Shown: positions 25,911 through 35,608 of the stretch, in pieces | Layout: each line of letters starts with the position of its first letter | How positions within the stretch are numbered: the first letter of the stretch is position 1 | NCBI RefSeq assembly: GCF_002087085.1 | Contig: NZ_MWQY01000002.1 | Span: 124,001-188,000 of the forward strand | Direction: 5' to 3' | From: Marispirochaeta aestuarii | GTDB lineage: Bacteria; Spirochaetota; Spirochaetia; JC444; Marispirochaetaceae | Length of the DNA: 64,000 bases | The notes under the pieces: model-generated | Seen by the model: the letters and a program-made list of their open reading frames with translations, nothing else | Told to the model about the DNA's origin: nothing | Database searches by the model: none | Position numbers and translations under genes: made by a program

Positions 25911-27128
25911 TCAGCCCCTCTCCCCCGGGAAGGGACGAAATGTCCGGGCCAGACCTCCCCCGGAGGTCTCCCGGTAGTCCCGTCCCAGGTCCCTGCCGGT
26001 ACGATACATGGTCTCCACAACCTGATCAAAACTGACCGAATGGCTGCCGTCGGACTGCAGGGCGTATACGGCTGATTCCACCGCCCGGGCAGCGGCCATG
26101 GCATTGCGTTCGATACAGGGAATCTGCACGAGGCCCTGGACGGGATCGCAGGTAAGTCCCAGGTGATGTTCAAGACCCATCTCCGCGGCATATTCAACCT
26201 GATTGCGGGTCCCGCCGATAAGGTGGGCTGCGGCGGCCGCCGCCATGGCGCAGGCGGTTCCCACCTCTCCCTGACAGCCGACCTCCGCTCCGGAGATGGA
26301 GGCGTTATGCCTCACCAGAATACCGATAAGTCCGGCGACGGCCAGGGCCCGATAGATACGCTCATTGGGCAGCTTGTGGGATTCGGCATAGAATGCCAGG
26401 ACCGCCGGAACCACCCCGGAGGCACCGCAGGTAGGGGCGGTCACGACGATCCCTCCCGCAGCGTTCTCCTCTGAGACCGCCAGGGCATTTGCAAACAGCC
26501 TGCCCAGGTCCCTGGTTATCCCCCTGGCATCCCGCACCCTTGCCATGTACTGGGAGGCCTTCCTGGGCAGTTTCAGGCCCCCCGGAAGGCGACCCTCCGC
26601 CAGAAGCCCCCGTTGGATGCTCTTTTTCATTACCTCCCAGACCTGCCTCAGGTGTTCCTCGAGTCCCGGTTCCCGAAGGTAGGCGTAGTTCCAGAGGGGG
26701 ATCTCCTCACGGGCGCAGTACGTGAGAACCGCCGCCAGACTCTCATGTTCATAGGGACGCGGCGCTTCAGGCAGGCCTGGATACAGGATACTTCCCCCTC
26801 CCACGCTGTAGACTTCCCGGCTCCCCAGAAGCTTCTTCCCGGCATCCCGGGCGCTCAGGCGCATTCCGTTGGGATGTTCAGGAAGCTCCTTATCCGGATA
26901 CCACTGAATCGTGCAGCGTTCCCGACCCAGGACATCCGTGATTGCCTGGTCGGTCAGATGCCCCCTCCCGGTGGCGGCAAGGCTCCCGAAAAGTTCAACG
27001 TCAAAGCTTTCCCCGCCGGGGAACTCCTCAAGGAAGCGTTCAGCCGCAGCCGCCGGTCCCAGGGTGTGACTTGAGGAGGGACCACGCCCTGGTTTATAGA
27101 GATCGATGATGCCCTTCATGAATGCCAT
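25911..27128 (-). CDS. sdaA: L-serine dehydratase, iron-sulfur-dependent, single chain
   Basis: 405 residues combining the beta (about 1-130) and alpha (about 140-400) portions that are separate subunits in some bacteria. GPSSSHTLGPAAAA is the N-terminal signature. Cluster cysteines lie in APTCGASG, VGCQGEVG and CDPVQGLVQIPCIERN. It converts serine to pyruvate and ammonia using a labile [4Fe-4S] cluster. It is divergent from the Lrp-glycine cleavage operon across a 114-base AT-rich region, which suggests shared control. GAGG is near the ATG. Confidence 0.94.
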   Translation of the reverse strand: MAFMKGIIDLYKPGRGPSSSHTLGPAAAAERFLEEFPGGESFDVELFGSLAATGRGHLTDQAITDVLGRERCTIQWYPDKELPEHPNGMRLSARDAGKKLLGSREVYSVGGGSILYPGLPEAPRPYEHESLAAVLTYCAREEIPLWNYAYLREPGLEEHLRQVWEVMKKSIQRGLLAEGRLPGGLKLPRKASQYMARVRDARGITRDLGRLFANALAVSEENAAGGIVVTAPTCGASGVVPAVLAFYAESHKLPNERIYRALAVAGLIGILVRHNASISGAEVGCQGEVGTACAMAAAAAAHLIGGTRNQVEYAAEMGLEHHLGLTCDPVQGLVQIPCIERNAMAAARAVESAVYALQSDGSHSVSFDQVVETMYRTGRDLGRDYRETSGGGLARTFRPFPGERG

Positions 27129-27207
27129 ACAGTCCTCGCGTAATACTTACAAATACATAATATTTTATCATAAATAATTAGATTATCATCAATATTCTAT
27201 TTTTGAA

Positions 27208-27242
27208 TTGACATTTAGCGCAATCATACTCAAAATGAGGAT
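27208..27242 (+). promoter_or_regulatory. Promoter of lrp-gcv operon, leaderless geometry
   Basis: TTGACA (27208-27213), 17-base spacer, CAAAAT (27231-27236), six bases, ATG at 27243. The six bases read GAGGAT, so a GAGG only two bases from the ATG could also act as a compressed Shine-Dalgarno. The surrounding 27129-27215 is very AT-rich and is the likely Lrp-binding region shared with sdaA. Confidence 0.55.
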
Positions 27243-27737
27243 ATGCACCTCGATGAACTCAACCGCGCGATTCTCTACCGGCTTCAGGACGGCCGCAGGT
27301 CCTTTCGCCGCATAGCCGAAGAGCTCGCGGTTACCGAGAATACGGTGCGTGCAAGGGTCAACCGTATGGTCGAATCGGGAGTCCTGGAAATCCGGGCCCT
27401 GGTGGAGCCGGAGGCGGTTCCCGGAGGCCAACTGGCGGTGGTCGGCATTAAACTCGCCACCATGGACCTGGTAAACAAGGGAGAAGAGATCAGCCGTCTC
27501 AAGGGGGTTGTCTCCGTAAAGGTCGTAACAGGACGTTTTGACCTGATTATCGAAGTCCTGCTTACCGAAGGATTCGGCCTTCTGGAGTTTTATACCCAGG
27601 AGGTATCCCGGGTCCAGGAGATCGATTCCGTCGAGACCTTTATCGTCTACAAAAGCTACAACAGCAAGGTTCCCCTTAATCACAAACCGGAAAAACTTCC
27701 CGGACCGGCAGTACTGTCCGGTAAAGAGAGGAATTAA
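27243..27737 (+). CDS. Lrp/AsnC-family regulator of the glycine cleavage operon
   Basis: 164 residues. An N-terminal winged HTH (DELNRAILYRLQDGRRSFRRIAEEL, recognition helix TENTVRARVNRM) is followed by a RAM/AsnC ligand-binding domain (about 65-145). Such proteins form octamers that bind AT-rich DNA and respond to amino acids. It starts the gcv operon, one base before gcvT, and faces sdaA. It therefore probably senses glycine, serine or leucine and controls both sides. No glycine riboswitch-like leader is present. Confidence 0.9.
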   Translation: MHLDELNRAILYRLQDGRRSFRRIAEELAVTENTVRARVNRMVESGVLEIRALVEPEAVPGGQLAVVGIKLATMDLVNKGEEISRLKGVVSVKVVTGRFDLIIEVLLTEGFGLLEFYTQEVSRVQEIDSVETFIVYKSYNSKVPLNHKPEKLPGPAVLSGKERN

Positions 27738-27738
27738 T

Positions 27739-28872
27739 ATGGCGCAGTTAAAAAGGACAGCCCTTTTCCCGGCCTATGGGGAAACCGAAGGGGTCAGGCT
27801 TATCGATTTCGGCGGATGGGAGCTTCCGGTTCAGTTTGCAGCGGGAATCCTCGCTGAACACAAAGCAGTACGGAGCAACGCCGGGCTCTTCGACGTCTCC
27901 CACATGGGAGAGATTTTCCTGGAAGGAGACGGAGCGGAGGATTACCTGGATCGCCTCGTCACCGGCAGCGTCAGCGCCATGAAGAACGGAACCTGTCTCT
28001 ACACCATACTCTGCAACACGAGAGGCGGAGCCGTGGACGACCTGCTTGTTTACCGCCTTGGAGAGAAACGCTTCATGCTGGTGGTAAACGCCGCCAATAC
28101 GGAAAAGGACTTTATCTGGATTACAACGGAAAACCCCGCGGCTTCGAAGAAAAGCTCCCACCTCCGTATAGAAAATCAAAGCGCCCAATGGGTGCAGATC
28201 GCCCTTCAGGGTCCCAGGGCCCGGGAGTACCTGCAGGAGCTTGTGGATGTTAACCTGGAGGACCTGGCCTTTTACAGTTTCTTCGATGAAGTCTCCCTCG
28301 CCGGAGTCCCCACACTGATATCCCGGACAGGTTACACCGGGGAGGACGGCTTCGAGATCTACTGCGAGGCTTCGGAAGGGCCCGGCATATGGCGGACCCT
28401 GCTGAACCACGGGGCTGACAGGGGGCTCATTCCCTGTGGACTGGGTGCCAGGGACACCCTGCGTCTGGAGGCTCGGCTCCCCCTCTATGGACATGAACTG
28501 ACCGAAGACGCCGGCCCCCTGGAGGCGGGACTCAGGGTATTCGTGGATTTTGAAAAGGGTGATTTTATCGGCCGGGCGGCCCTGAAAGAGATGCTCAGGA
28601 AGGAGAACTATCGCGTATTGAGGGGAGTCCGGATGATCGACCGGGGCGTTCCCCGTCAGGGATACCGGGTATACAAGGAGGACCACCCTGTCGGCGAGGT
28701 AACAAGCGGCGGAAAATCCCCGAGTCTGGACGAGTTTATCGCCCTGGTGCGGGTTCCGAAAGGGAGTCTCAAGACCGGAGAGCAGGTCCGGATCGAAATC
28801 AACGGAAAGCGCAAAACCGGGGAGGTAATTTCCACCCCGTTTTATAAAAAGGCCTATGGAGGGAAGCAATGA
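27739..28872 (+). CDS. gcvT: Glycine cleavage system T protein (aminomethyltransferase)
   Basis: 377 residues, normal for GcvT. GLFDVSHMGEI, LQGPRAREYLQ, ISRTGYTGEDGFEIY, LGARDTLRLEARLPLYGHEL and VGEVTSGGKSPSLDEFIAL are family signatures. It transfers the methylene from aminomethyl-lipoyl GcvH to tetrahydrofolate, releasing ammonia. Its last codons overlap the gcvH start (four bases). It is encoded directly behind the Lrp regulator. Confidence 0.96.
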   Translation: MAQLKRTALFPAYGETEGVRLIDFGGWELPVQFAAGILAEHKAVRSNAGLFDVSHMGEIFLEGDGAEDYLDRLVTGSVSAMKNGTCLYTILCNTRGGAVDDLLVYRLGEKRFMLVVNAANTEKDFIWITTENPAASKKSSHLRIENQSAQWVQIALQGPRAREYLQELVDVNLEDLAFYSFFDEVSLAGVPTLISRTGYTGEDGFEIYCEASEGPGIWRTLLNHGADRGLIPCGLGARDTLRLEARLPLYGHELTEDAGPLEAGLRVFVDFEKGDFIGRAALKEMLRKENYRVLRGVRMIDRGVPRQGYRVYKEDHPVGEVTSGGKSPSLDEFIALVRVPKGSLKTGEQVRIEINGKRKTGEVISTPFYKKAYGGKQ

Positions 28873-29261
28873 GTTCGGAAATCAAAAAAGAGCTGAAATA
28901 CGCGGAAAGCCACGAGTGGGTCCGCGTGGAAGGTACAATTGCCTACGTGGGCATCTCCGATTATGCCCAGGAGAGCCTCGGGGAGATTGTTTTTGTGGAG
29001 ATACCGGAAGTCGACGATGGGGTCAAAAAAGGAGACGAGGTAACCACCATCGAATCGGTAAAAGCCGCCTCCTCAATATATGCCCCCGTATCCGGAACCA
29101 TCAGCGAGGTCAACGAGTCCCTGGAGGATGAACCGGAACAGGTAAACCAGGACCCCTACGGGACCTTTCTTTTTGCCATCGACATGAAAGACCCCGGGGA
29201 ACTCGATTCCCTGATGGATGCAGCGGGTTACGAAAAGTTCCTGGCAGAGCACGAGGATTAG
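28869..29261 (+). CDS. gcvH: Glycine cleavage system H protein
   Basis: 130 residues. The lipoyl-lysine is Lys65 in TTIESVKAASSIYAPVSG. It shuttles the aminomethyl group between the P, T and L proteins. The start overlaps gcvT. A gene for the L protein (dihydrolipoyl dehydrogenase) is not in this window. Confidence 0.96.
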   Translation: MSSEIKKELKYAESHEWVRVEGTIAYVGISDYAQESLGEIVFVEIPEVDDGVKKGDEVTTIESVKAASSIYAPVSGTISEVNESLEDEPEQVNQDPYGTFLFAIDMKDPGELDSLMDAAGYEKFLAEHED

Positions 29262-29271
29262 GGAAAAGACC

Positions 29272-30618
29272 ATGTTTGCCTATCTTCCCCATACGGAGAC
29301 AGAGATCCGCGAAATGCTGGAGCGTACAGGCCTCAGCTCCCTGGACGAGCTCTTCCTGGATATCCCGGAAAAGATCCGGCTCAGGGACGGGATTGATCTG
29401 CCCTCCGGAATCGGGGAGTACCAGGTGTTCCGGGAGATGGAATCACTGTCGCAAAAAAATAATATACAGCCGGTTTCCTTTCTCGGCTGCGGCTGTTACG
29501 ACCATCTCATCCCGGCGGTAATAAAGCACCTGACCAGCCGCTCCGAGTTCCTCACCGCCTATACACCCTATCAGGCGGAGATGTCCCAGGGAATGCTCCA
29601 GGCCATTTTCGAATTCCAGAGTCTCATGTGCCGTCTTACAGGACTGGATGTATCCAACGCCTCCCTTTACGACGGCCATACCGCTGCCGCCGAGGCCGCC
29701 GCCATGGCGCTGAACAGCGTGAAAAACGGAGACACCATACTCGTTTCCGCCTCCGCCCACCCTTCAACTATCCGGGTTCTCAAGAGCTACTACGCCGACA
29801 TGGGAATCACCGTGGAGGCTGTCCCCGCGGAGGGAGGTGCAACTTCAATTCAGGAGCTGAAGGAAAGGCTCAGGCCCGGGGTCGCCGGGGTAATTATCCA
29901 GACCCCGAACGTCTATGGCATACTGGAAGACCTGAGCGAAGCAGCGGATGCAATAAAGGCCGCCGGCTCCATGCTGATTATCAGTGCCAACCCCCTCAGT
30001 CTTGGTATCTGCCGCTCACCGGGAGAATGGGGAGCCGACATAGCCGTGGGGGACTGTCAGCCCCTCGGGCTGCCCCCCGGTTTCGGCGGCCCCTCGGCAG
30101 GATACATTGCCGCGAGAGAGAAGCTCCTCAGGAAGCTCCCCGGTCGTATATCCGGGATGACCCTCGACCGGGAGGGGCGCCGGGGTTTTGTCCTGACTCT
30201 TCAGGCCCGGGAGCAGCACATCAAACGACAGCGCGCCACCTCAAACATCTGTTCCAACCAGGCCCTGGCTGCACTGGGAGCGACAGTCTACCTGAGCAGC
30301 CTCGGCGAAGAGGGGCTGAAGGAGGTGGCCCTGCGGAACCTGAACAATGCCGCCTATGCCTTCAAGGAGCTTACTTCCATTCCCGGTGTCGAAGCGGCGT
30401 TTGATGGAAACTTCTTCAACGAGTTCACACTGGATTTACCCCGTGACGCCGGAGTAGTTGTCACCGATCTGGCGCAGAGGGGCTACTTCGCCGGAGTACC
30501 GGAGAAGCGCCTCTATCCGGAAGCAGAGCCCAAGCGCCTGATTGTCGCGGTAACCGAGAAGCGCGACAGAGAAGAAATCGACGCTTTTGTCCGTGCCATG
30601 AAGGAGGCCCTGACATGA
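29272..30618 (+). CDS. gcvPA: Glycine dehydrogenase (decarboxylating) subunit 1
   Basis: 448 residues, the N-terminal half of the split P protein. PHTETEIREML, SFLGCGCYDHLIPAVI, TAYTPYQAEMSQGMLQAIFEFQ and YDGHTAAAEAAAMA are characteristic. With GcvPB it forms the alpha2beta2 enzyme that decarboxylates glycine. The start at 29272 follows gcvH by ten bases and matches the conserved N-terminus. The upstream ATG at 29218 lies inside gcvH. Confidence 0.95.
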   Translation: MFAYLPHTETEIREMLERTGLSSLDELFLDIPEKIRLRDGIDLPSGIGEYQVFREMESLSQKNNIQPVSFLGCGCYDHLIPAVIKHLTSRSEFLTAYTPYQAEMSQGMLQAIFEFQSLMCRLTGLDVSNASLYDGHTAAAEAAAMALNSVKNGDTILVSASAHPSTIRVLKSYYADMGITVEAVPAEGGATSIQELKERLRPGVAGVIIQTPNVYGILEDLSEAADAIKAAGSMLIISANPLSLGICRSPGEWGADIAVGDCQPLGLPPGFGGPSAGYIAAREKLLRKLPGRISGMTLDREGRRGFVLTLQAREQHIKRQRATSNICSNQALAALGATVYLSSLGEEGLKEVALRNLNNAAYAFKELTSIPGVEAAFDGNFFNEFTLDLPRDAGVVVTDLAQRGYFAGVPEKRLYPEAEPKRLIVAVTEKRDREEIDAFVRAMKEALT

Positions 30619-32069
30619 ACAGTGAATATCCCCTTCTTTTTGAACGCTCCCGTCCCGGACGAAGGGCCTATATCCTGCCGGAAACGAAGATTCCCCAGAA
30701 GGCTTCCGGGGAACTGCTGCCCCCGGCCCTGCTCAGGGAAAAGCCCGCCGGGCTGCCGGAGCTCTCGGAGGTCGATGTGGTCCGCCACTTTACCGGTCTT
30801 TCCAGGCGCAACTTCGGCGTCGACCTGGGTTTCTACCCTCTGGGATCCTGTACCATGAAGTATAATCCGAAGATCAACGAGGATATCGCCGCCCTTCCCG
30901 GTTTCAGCGCCCTTCATCCCCTGGTTCCCGAATCAGCGGCCCAGGGAAGCCTGGAACTCATGCACCGTCTGCTGGAAAATTTGGCGGAGATAACCGGGAT
31001 GGACACCGGCACCCTGCAGCCCTTTGCCGGTGCCCAGGGTGAATATACCGGGATGAAGCTCTTTCGAGCCTTCTTCAAGCATCGGGGAGAGCACGCTCGC
31101 ACCAAGGTGCTGGTACCGGACTCCTCCCACGGAACAAACCCGGCCTCCGCGCATATCGCAGGCTTTGACGTAGTGGAAGTTCCCTCCAACAGGGCCGGAC
31201 GGATATCCCTGGAGGCTGTAAAGGAGCATCTGGACGAAAACCTTGCGGGGATCATGCTGACCAACCCCAACACCCTGGGACTCTTTGAAACTGAGATCCT
31301 CGAAATAGCTGCGGCGGTACATGATGCGGGAGGACTCCTCTACTACGACGGCGCCAACCTGAACGCCATTACCGGACAGTGCCGTCCCGGGGACATGGGC
31401 TTCGATGTGGTGCATCTGAATCTGCACAAGACCTTTTCCACTCCCCACGGCGGCGGAGGACCGGGGGCAGGCCCGGTGCTGGTGAAGAAGCGCCTGAAAG
31501 CCTTCCTTCCCGGCCCCCTGATCGTGAAAGAAGGAGACCGCTATACCTTCAGGGATCAGGGTCCCGAAAGCATGGGACCCGTGGCGGGCTTCTACGGTAA
31601 CGTGGGAATAATGATAAGGGCGGCTGCTTACATTCGAAGCATGGGCGCCGACGGGCTCTCCCTGGCGGCAAAACTGGCGGTGCTGAACGCGAATTATCTC
31701 CGGGTCTCCCTTTCTGAAAGCCTGGAAATTCCCTATGACTCCCTCTGCAAGCATGAGTTCGTACTCTCCGCCCGCAGACTCAAGGAAGAGTACGGTATTA
31801 CCGCCACAGACATAGCCAAGGGCCTAATCGACAGGGGTATTCATCCGCCGACGGTATATTTTCCCCTGATCGTGCATGAAGCCCTGATGGTGGAGCCCAC
31901 GGAAACCGAAAACAGGGAAACCCTTGACCATTTCGTGGAGGTAATTCAGGACCTGGTCAGGACCGCCGCAGAGGCGCCTGACCAGCTAAAGGGAGCGCCC
32001 CGGACCACCCCCGTGGGCCGCCTGGACGAGGTCCTGGCGGCGCGAAAACCGAAGGTCAGCTGGACCTAG
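30615..32069 (+). CDS. gcvPB: Glycine dehydrogenase (decarboxylating) subunit 2
   Basis: 484 residues, the PLP-binding half of the split P protein. The PLP lysine is Lys272 in VHLNLHKTFSTPHGGGGPG, and PGSCTMKYNP-like GFYPLGSCTMKYNPK is conserved. It overlaps gcvPA by four bases and ends the operon. Its TAG stop overlaps the sbcC TAG stop on the other strand within the palindrome CTAG (32066-32069), so the two operons converge without any spacer or terminator between them. Confidence 0.96.
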   Translation: MNSEYPLLFERSRPGRRAYILPETKIPQKASGELLPPALLREKPAGLPELSEVDVVRHFTGLSRRNFGVDLGFYPLGSCTMKYNPKINEDIAALPGFSALHPLVPESAAQGSLELMHRLLENLAEITGMDTGTLQPFAGAQGEYTGMKLFRAFFKHRGEHARTKVLVPDSSHGTNPASAHIAGFDVVEVPSNRAGRISLEAVKEHLDENLAGIMLTNPNTLGLFETEILEIAAAVHDAGGLLYYDGANLNAITGQCRPGDMGFDVVHLNLHKTFSTPHGGGGPGAGPVLVKKRLKAFLPGPLIVKEGDRYTFRDQGPESMGPVAGFYGNVGIMIRAAAYIRSMGADGLSLAAKLAVLNANYLRVSLSESLEIPYDSLCKHEFVLSARRLKEEYGITATDIAKGLIDRGIHPPTVYFPLIVHEALMVEPTETENRETLDHFVEVIQDLVRTAAEAPDQLKGAPRTTPVGRLDEVLAARKPKVSWT

Positions 32070-35000
32070 CCGACAGTCTCCGGGTATACGGCCAGGGTAC
32101 TGTAGCCTGTACCCCTGCGACGGACCCGGATCTGCACGGGGACCCTCTCCTTCAAGGTATCCACATGGGAGATTATACCCACCAGCTTGCCCGAAGAGCG
32201 CAGGGTCTCCAGGGCGGCCAGTACGGTCTCCAGGGTCTCCGAGTCCAGGGTCCCGAAACCTTCATCAAGAAAGAGTGAATCGATCCTGGTCTTCCGGCCC
32301 GCCAGCTCGGACAGTCCCAGGGCCAGGCTCAGACTCGCAAGAAAGGTTTCCCCCCCGGAGAGGGTCTCCACCGGCCGTACTGCGTCGGCCTGCCAGGTAT
32401 CTACAATAAAGAGAGACAGCTCCTCACCTCCGTCCCGTTGCAGCCGGTAACGTCCGGAAAAACGGTCCAGATGCCGGTTTGCCAGGGAGACGAGGTAATC
32501 CAAGGTAAGTCCCTGGGCAAAGCGGCGGAAGGCATCCCCCGAAGCGGAACCGATCAGCCCCTTGAGCCGCCACCATATCTGGTATTCTTTGCGCTGATCT
32601 TCCTGTTCTTTGAGCAGCCTTTCCCGATGCTCCCGGTTCTCCCTGTCAGCGGCAATTCTGCTCTGACAGCCAAAAAGCTCTTTCTGGGCCGCTGCATATT
32701 CTTCGTCAGCATCCGCCAGTTCCTTCTCCACCCTGGTACTGTCCCGAAGTTCCCCGGGAATCTCTTGAAGCTCCCGGGTCAGTTCCTCCCGACGCTGCTC
32801 GAGGCTCATACTGGAGGCAGCCCACTCTTCAACGGCTTCCCGGCGTGCTTGCGCATCCTCCAGATAGGATGAGCGGAAATCATCAGTATCCGAAAAACCG
32901 GCGGCAAGAGCCCGTCGGGACAGATCCCTCTGCAGATTTTCCCGCTCCTGCCGCTTCCCTTCGAAAAGACTTTCCGCTGTTTCAAGGCGACCCTGAAAAA
33001 CCGCCCGTTTTTCCTTGCCCGAATTCACCCTGTTCTGCAGGGCTTCCAGCTCATCCTCAAGGTCCCGGACCTTCTGTTCCTTCAGCTGCAGGAGGTCCTG
33101 TACGGACTGGCCGCCGGTCAGTTCCATCAGGCTTCCGCTGATCTCAGATACCTGTTTCTGAAGCTCATCCCTCCGGGCGGAAAGTTTATCCAGTTCCTGC
33201 CGGCGTTCCGCGAGATCCAGGCTGTACTGCTCAAGTTTTTCCGAACTGCTCCGCTCCTCGGAAACAATCTCCTCCAGCTTCCCGCAGGACTTGCGGTAAT
33301 CATCCAGGCTTTTTACAGCCAGCTCCCGGAGATTCTCCATATCCCCGGATAAACCGGCCTTCCGGGCGATTTGCAGAATCCAGGCTGCGGTCTCTTCCAG
33401 TCCATCTTCTTTCCGACGGAGAGACTCCAGATGGCCCCGGATCCGTTCTTCCACCACCGCTGCCCGATTCCCGGTTCGCGCCTGTTCCTCCCTGGCGGCT
33501 TCTTCCTGCTCCAGGAGCTGATCCAGACGAAGCCGAAGTTCGTCCCGCTTTTTTTCAATGCCCAGGGACCTGGCATGCCTCTCGGAGAGATCAGCCCTCC
33601 TCCGATCCAGATCCTCAAGGATGGCGGAAGAACAGTCCTGATCTGCCAGTCGTGTGGAAAGTCCGCGTATTTCAGCATCCAGGGCGGAGGCTTTTTCCCG
33701 CTGAGAATCCCTGCTGCCCCGGAGAGTTGCAAGCCGGATCAGGGTATCGCGATACCGTTCCTCAGCTGCGGAAAAGTCAATGGCCTCTTCCGGGGCTTCA
33801 CCGGAAAAGAGCTCCTTCTGCCGGACCCCGGGATGTTCCCTGGAACCGCATACAGGACAAGGGCTTCCTTTTTTCAGCCCCTCCTTCAAGCTCTGTGCCG
33901 CCTGGTGCAGATGCCATTCTTCGCCCTGATCCCGGTGAACACGGGCCGTTTCTGAATCCTGACGGGCGGTTTCAATCTCTTTTTCCAGGTTTTCAAGATG
34001 CCGGTGAACCTGAAGAAGCTCTTCCCTGAGGCTTTCCCGGCGTTCAGCCCAGGGGACGAGGGCCTTCAGTTCTCCAAGCCGGAGATCGAGTTCCGATAAT
34101 TCACTTCTCAAAGCCCCGGAGCTTCCTGTATCTGCGAGGTCCTGTTCGAGTTCCGAAAGCTCTTTTCTGAGAGCGCTGAGCTCGGGAAGAGACGCTGCCT
34201 CCGTTATACCGGTAAGTGTCCCCTGTTCCCTTCGAAGAAGTTCAATCTCGTCATTCAGCTCTTGAATATCCTGGTTAAAGGTTTTCCATTCGGACAGGCG
34301 CGTAAAGAAGAGTTCCCGATTCAGGGAGAGTTCATACAGTCCGCTGTTGTCTGCGGCTGCTTCAAGCTTCTGTTTATCCAGCTTCAGACCGGAAAGCCTG
34401 TCTTCAAGCTCTTCGATAATCTCAAGGTTTCGGGATAGCTGCTTCTGCAGGTGCTGGATGCGTTCCTCCTCATCGGCCAGGCGTGCCTTCCGTTCGGACA
34501 ACAGGGCTTCCAGCTTTTCCGCTTCTCCCTTTTTTTCCCGGATATCGGATAATTGCGCGCGGGAAATCTTCAGGGATTCCCGGAGATCCCCCATGCCGGA
34601 TTCAAGATCCAGGATTTCAGTAGTAAGCAGTTCCAGGGACGAATTGATCTCCCGGATATCCGCAGCGGCTCCGGAAAGTTCGTCCTTTAGAAGATCAAAG
34701 CGGCGTATATCGTTCCAGTGAGGTTCCACCAGCCGATGCAGTTTCAGCTGCTCCCGCATTGTGTCCACCGACTCCCTCTGCTCCTCCAGCTTTTCCATTC
34801 CGTCTGCGATTTCATCGAGTTCCGCTGAGAGTTTTCGTCCCCGCCGGGCCTTTTCCACCGCCAGCACCATTGCATCCCTGGACTCTCTGGCCCGGTCGTA
34901 ACGCTCCCCGGCCGCCTTCAGATGCTCATGTACCAGGTCCAGACTCTCCTCATCCAGGACTCTAACATCCTGAATCCGCCGGGCAATCTCCACTCCTTTC

Positions 35001-35608
35001 TGCTCCTCCTCCCTGGCACGTTCGAAGGCCAGGCGGGAGAGCTCGGAATATATAAAGCTGCCGGTCATCTTTTCGAGCAGGTCCGCCCGTTCATTCGGCT
35101 TTGCGTCCAGAAATGCCGCAAAAGCTCCCTGGGCAAGCAGCACGGACCTGGTAAAGCGGGTAAAATCGAGACCCGTAAGCAGGGCTATCCGATCCGGAAC
35201 CTCGCTCAGCTTATCTTCTATAAGCTCCTCACCGGCGGAATCGATCTTTGCCAGGCGCATACGGGGCTGCTGAAAAGCCCCGGTAACACTTCCCCTTGCC
35301 CGATGAACCTCCCAGCGGGAGCGGTAGCAGCCCTGGGGTACCTCGAATTCAACTTCCGCCCAGGCTTCCGCGGTATGCCGGGAAACGATTTCCAGAACAC
35401 CCGACCCCGCGGCTTTTCGTTTCTGAAGCCGCGGGGTTTCACCGTACAGAGCGATGCAGAGGGCATCGAAGATGGTCGATTTGCCTGCACCGGTGGGACC
35501 GATTACGGCGAACAGTCCGGCATCCACAAAGGGTTCCCGGGTAAAATCCAGATGGAACTCCCCGCGCAGGGAGTTAAGGTTCTTAAATTTTAGATTCAGG
35601 ACCTTCAT
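32066..35608 (-). CDS. sbcC: Exonuclease subunit SbcC (Rad50-like SMC ATPase)
   Basis: 1180 residues. An N-terminal ABC half has Walker A GPTGAGKSTIFDAL, then two very long coiled-coil arms meet at a zinc hook CPVC (GSPCPVCGSREHPG). A C-terminal half has LSGGETFLASLSLAL and the Walker B region SLFLDEGFGTLD. It partners SbcD in cutting DNA hairpins and protein-blocked ends. The start at 35608 is fixed by the MKVLNLKFKNLNS N-terminus and by an ATGA overlap with the sbcD stop. The longer frame upstream lies inside sbcD. Confidence 0.95.
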   Translation of the reverse strand: MKVLNLKFKNLNSLRGEFHLDFTREPFVDAGLFAVIGPTGAGKSTIFDALCIALYGETPRLQKRKAAGSGVLEIVSRHTAEAWAEVEFEVPQGCYRSRWEVHRARGSVTGAFQQPRMRLAKIDSAGEELIEDKLSEVPDRIALLTGLDFTRFTRSVLLAQGAFAAFLDAKPNERADLLEKMTGSFIYSELSRLAFERAREEEQKGVEIARRIQDVRVLDEESLDLVHEHLKAAGERYDRARESRDAMVLAVEKARRGRKLSAELDEIADGMEKLEEQRESVDTMREQLKLHRLVEPHWNDIRRFDLLKDELSGAAADIREINSSLELLTTEILDLESGMGDLRESLKISRAQLSDIREKKGEAEKLEALLSERKARLADEEERIQHLQKQLSRNLEIIEELEDRLSGLKLDKQKLEAAADNSGLYELSLNRELFFTRLSEWKTFNQDIQELNDEIELLRREQGTLTGITEAASLPELSALRKELSELEQDLADTGSSGALRSELSELDLRLGELKALVPWAERRESLREELLQVHRHLENLEKEIETARQDSETARVHRDQGEEWHLHQAAQSLKEGLKKGSPCPVCGSREHPGVRQKELFSGEAPEEAIDFSAAEERYRDTLIRLATLRGSRDSQREKASALDAEIRGLSTRLADQDCSSAILEDLDRRRADLSERHARSLGIEKKRDELRLRLDQLLEQEEAAREEQARTGNRAAVVEERIRGHLESLRRKEDGLEETAAWILQIARKAGLSGDMENLRELAVKSLDDYRKSCGKLEEIVSEERSSSEKLEQYSLDLAERRQELDKLSARRDELQKQVSEISGSLMELTGGQSVQDLLQLKEQKVRDLEDELEALQNRVNSGKEKRAVFQGRLETAESLFEGKRQERENLQRDLSRRALAAGFSDTDDFRSSYLEDAQARREAVEEWAASSMSLEQRREELTRELQEIPGELRDSTRVEKELADADEEYAAAQKELFGCQSRIAADRENREHRERLLKEQEDQRKEYQIWWRLKGLIGSASGDAFRRFAQGLTLDYLVSLANRHLDRFSGRYRLQRDGGEELSLFIVDTWQADAVRPVETLSGGETFLASLSLALGLSELAGRKTRIDSLFLDEGFGTLDSETLETVLAALETLRSSGKLVGIISHVDTLKERVPVQIRVRRRGTGYSTLAVYPETVG

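Noticed and set aside
27748-28869. 373-codon open frame antisense to gcvT
   Set aside because: Exact shadow of a strongly supported gene, with no recognisable product and no ribosome site.
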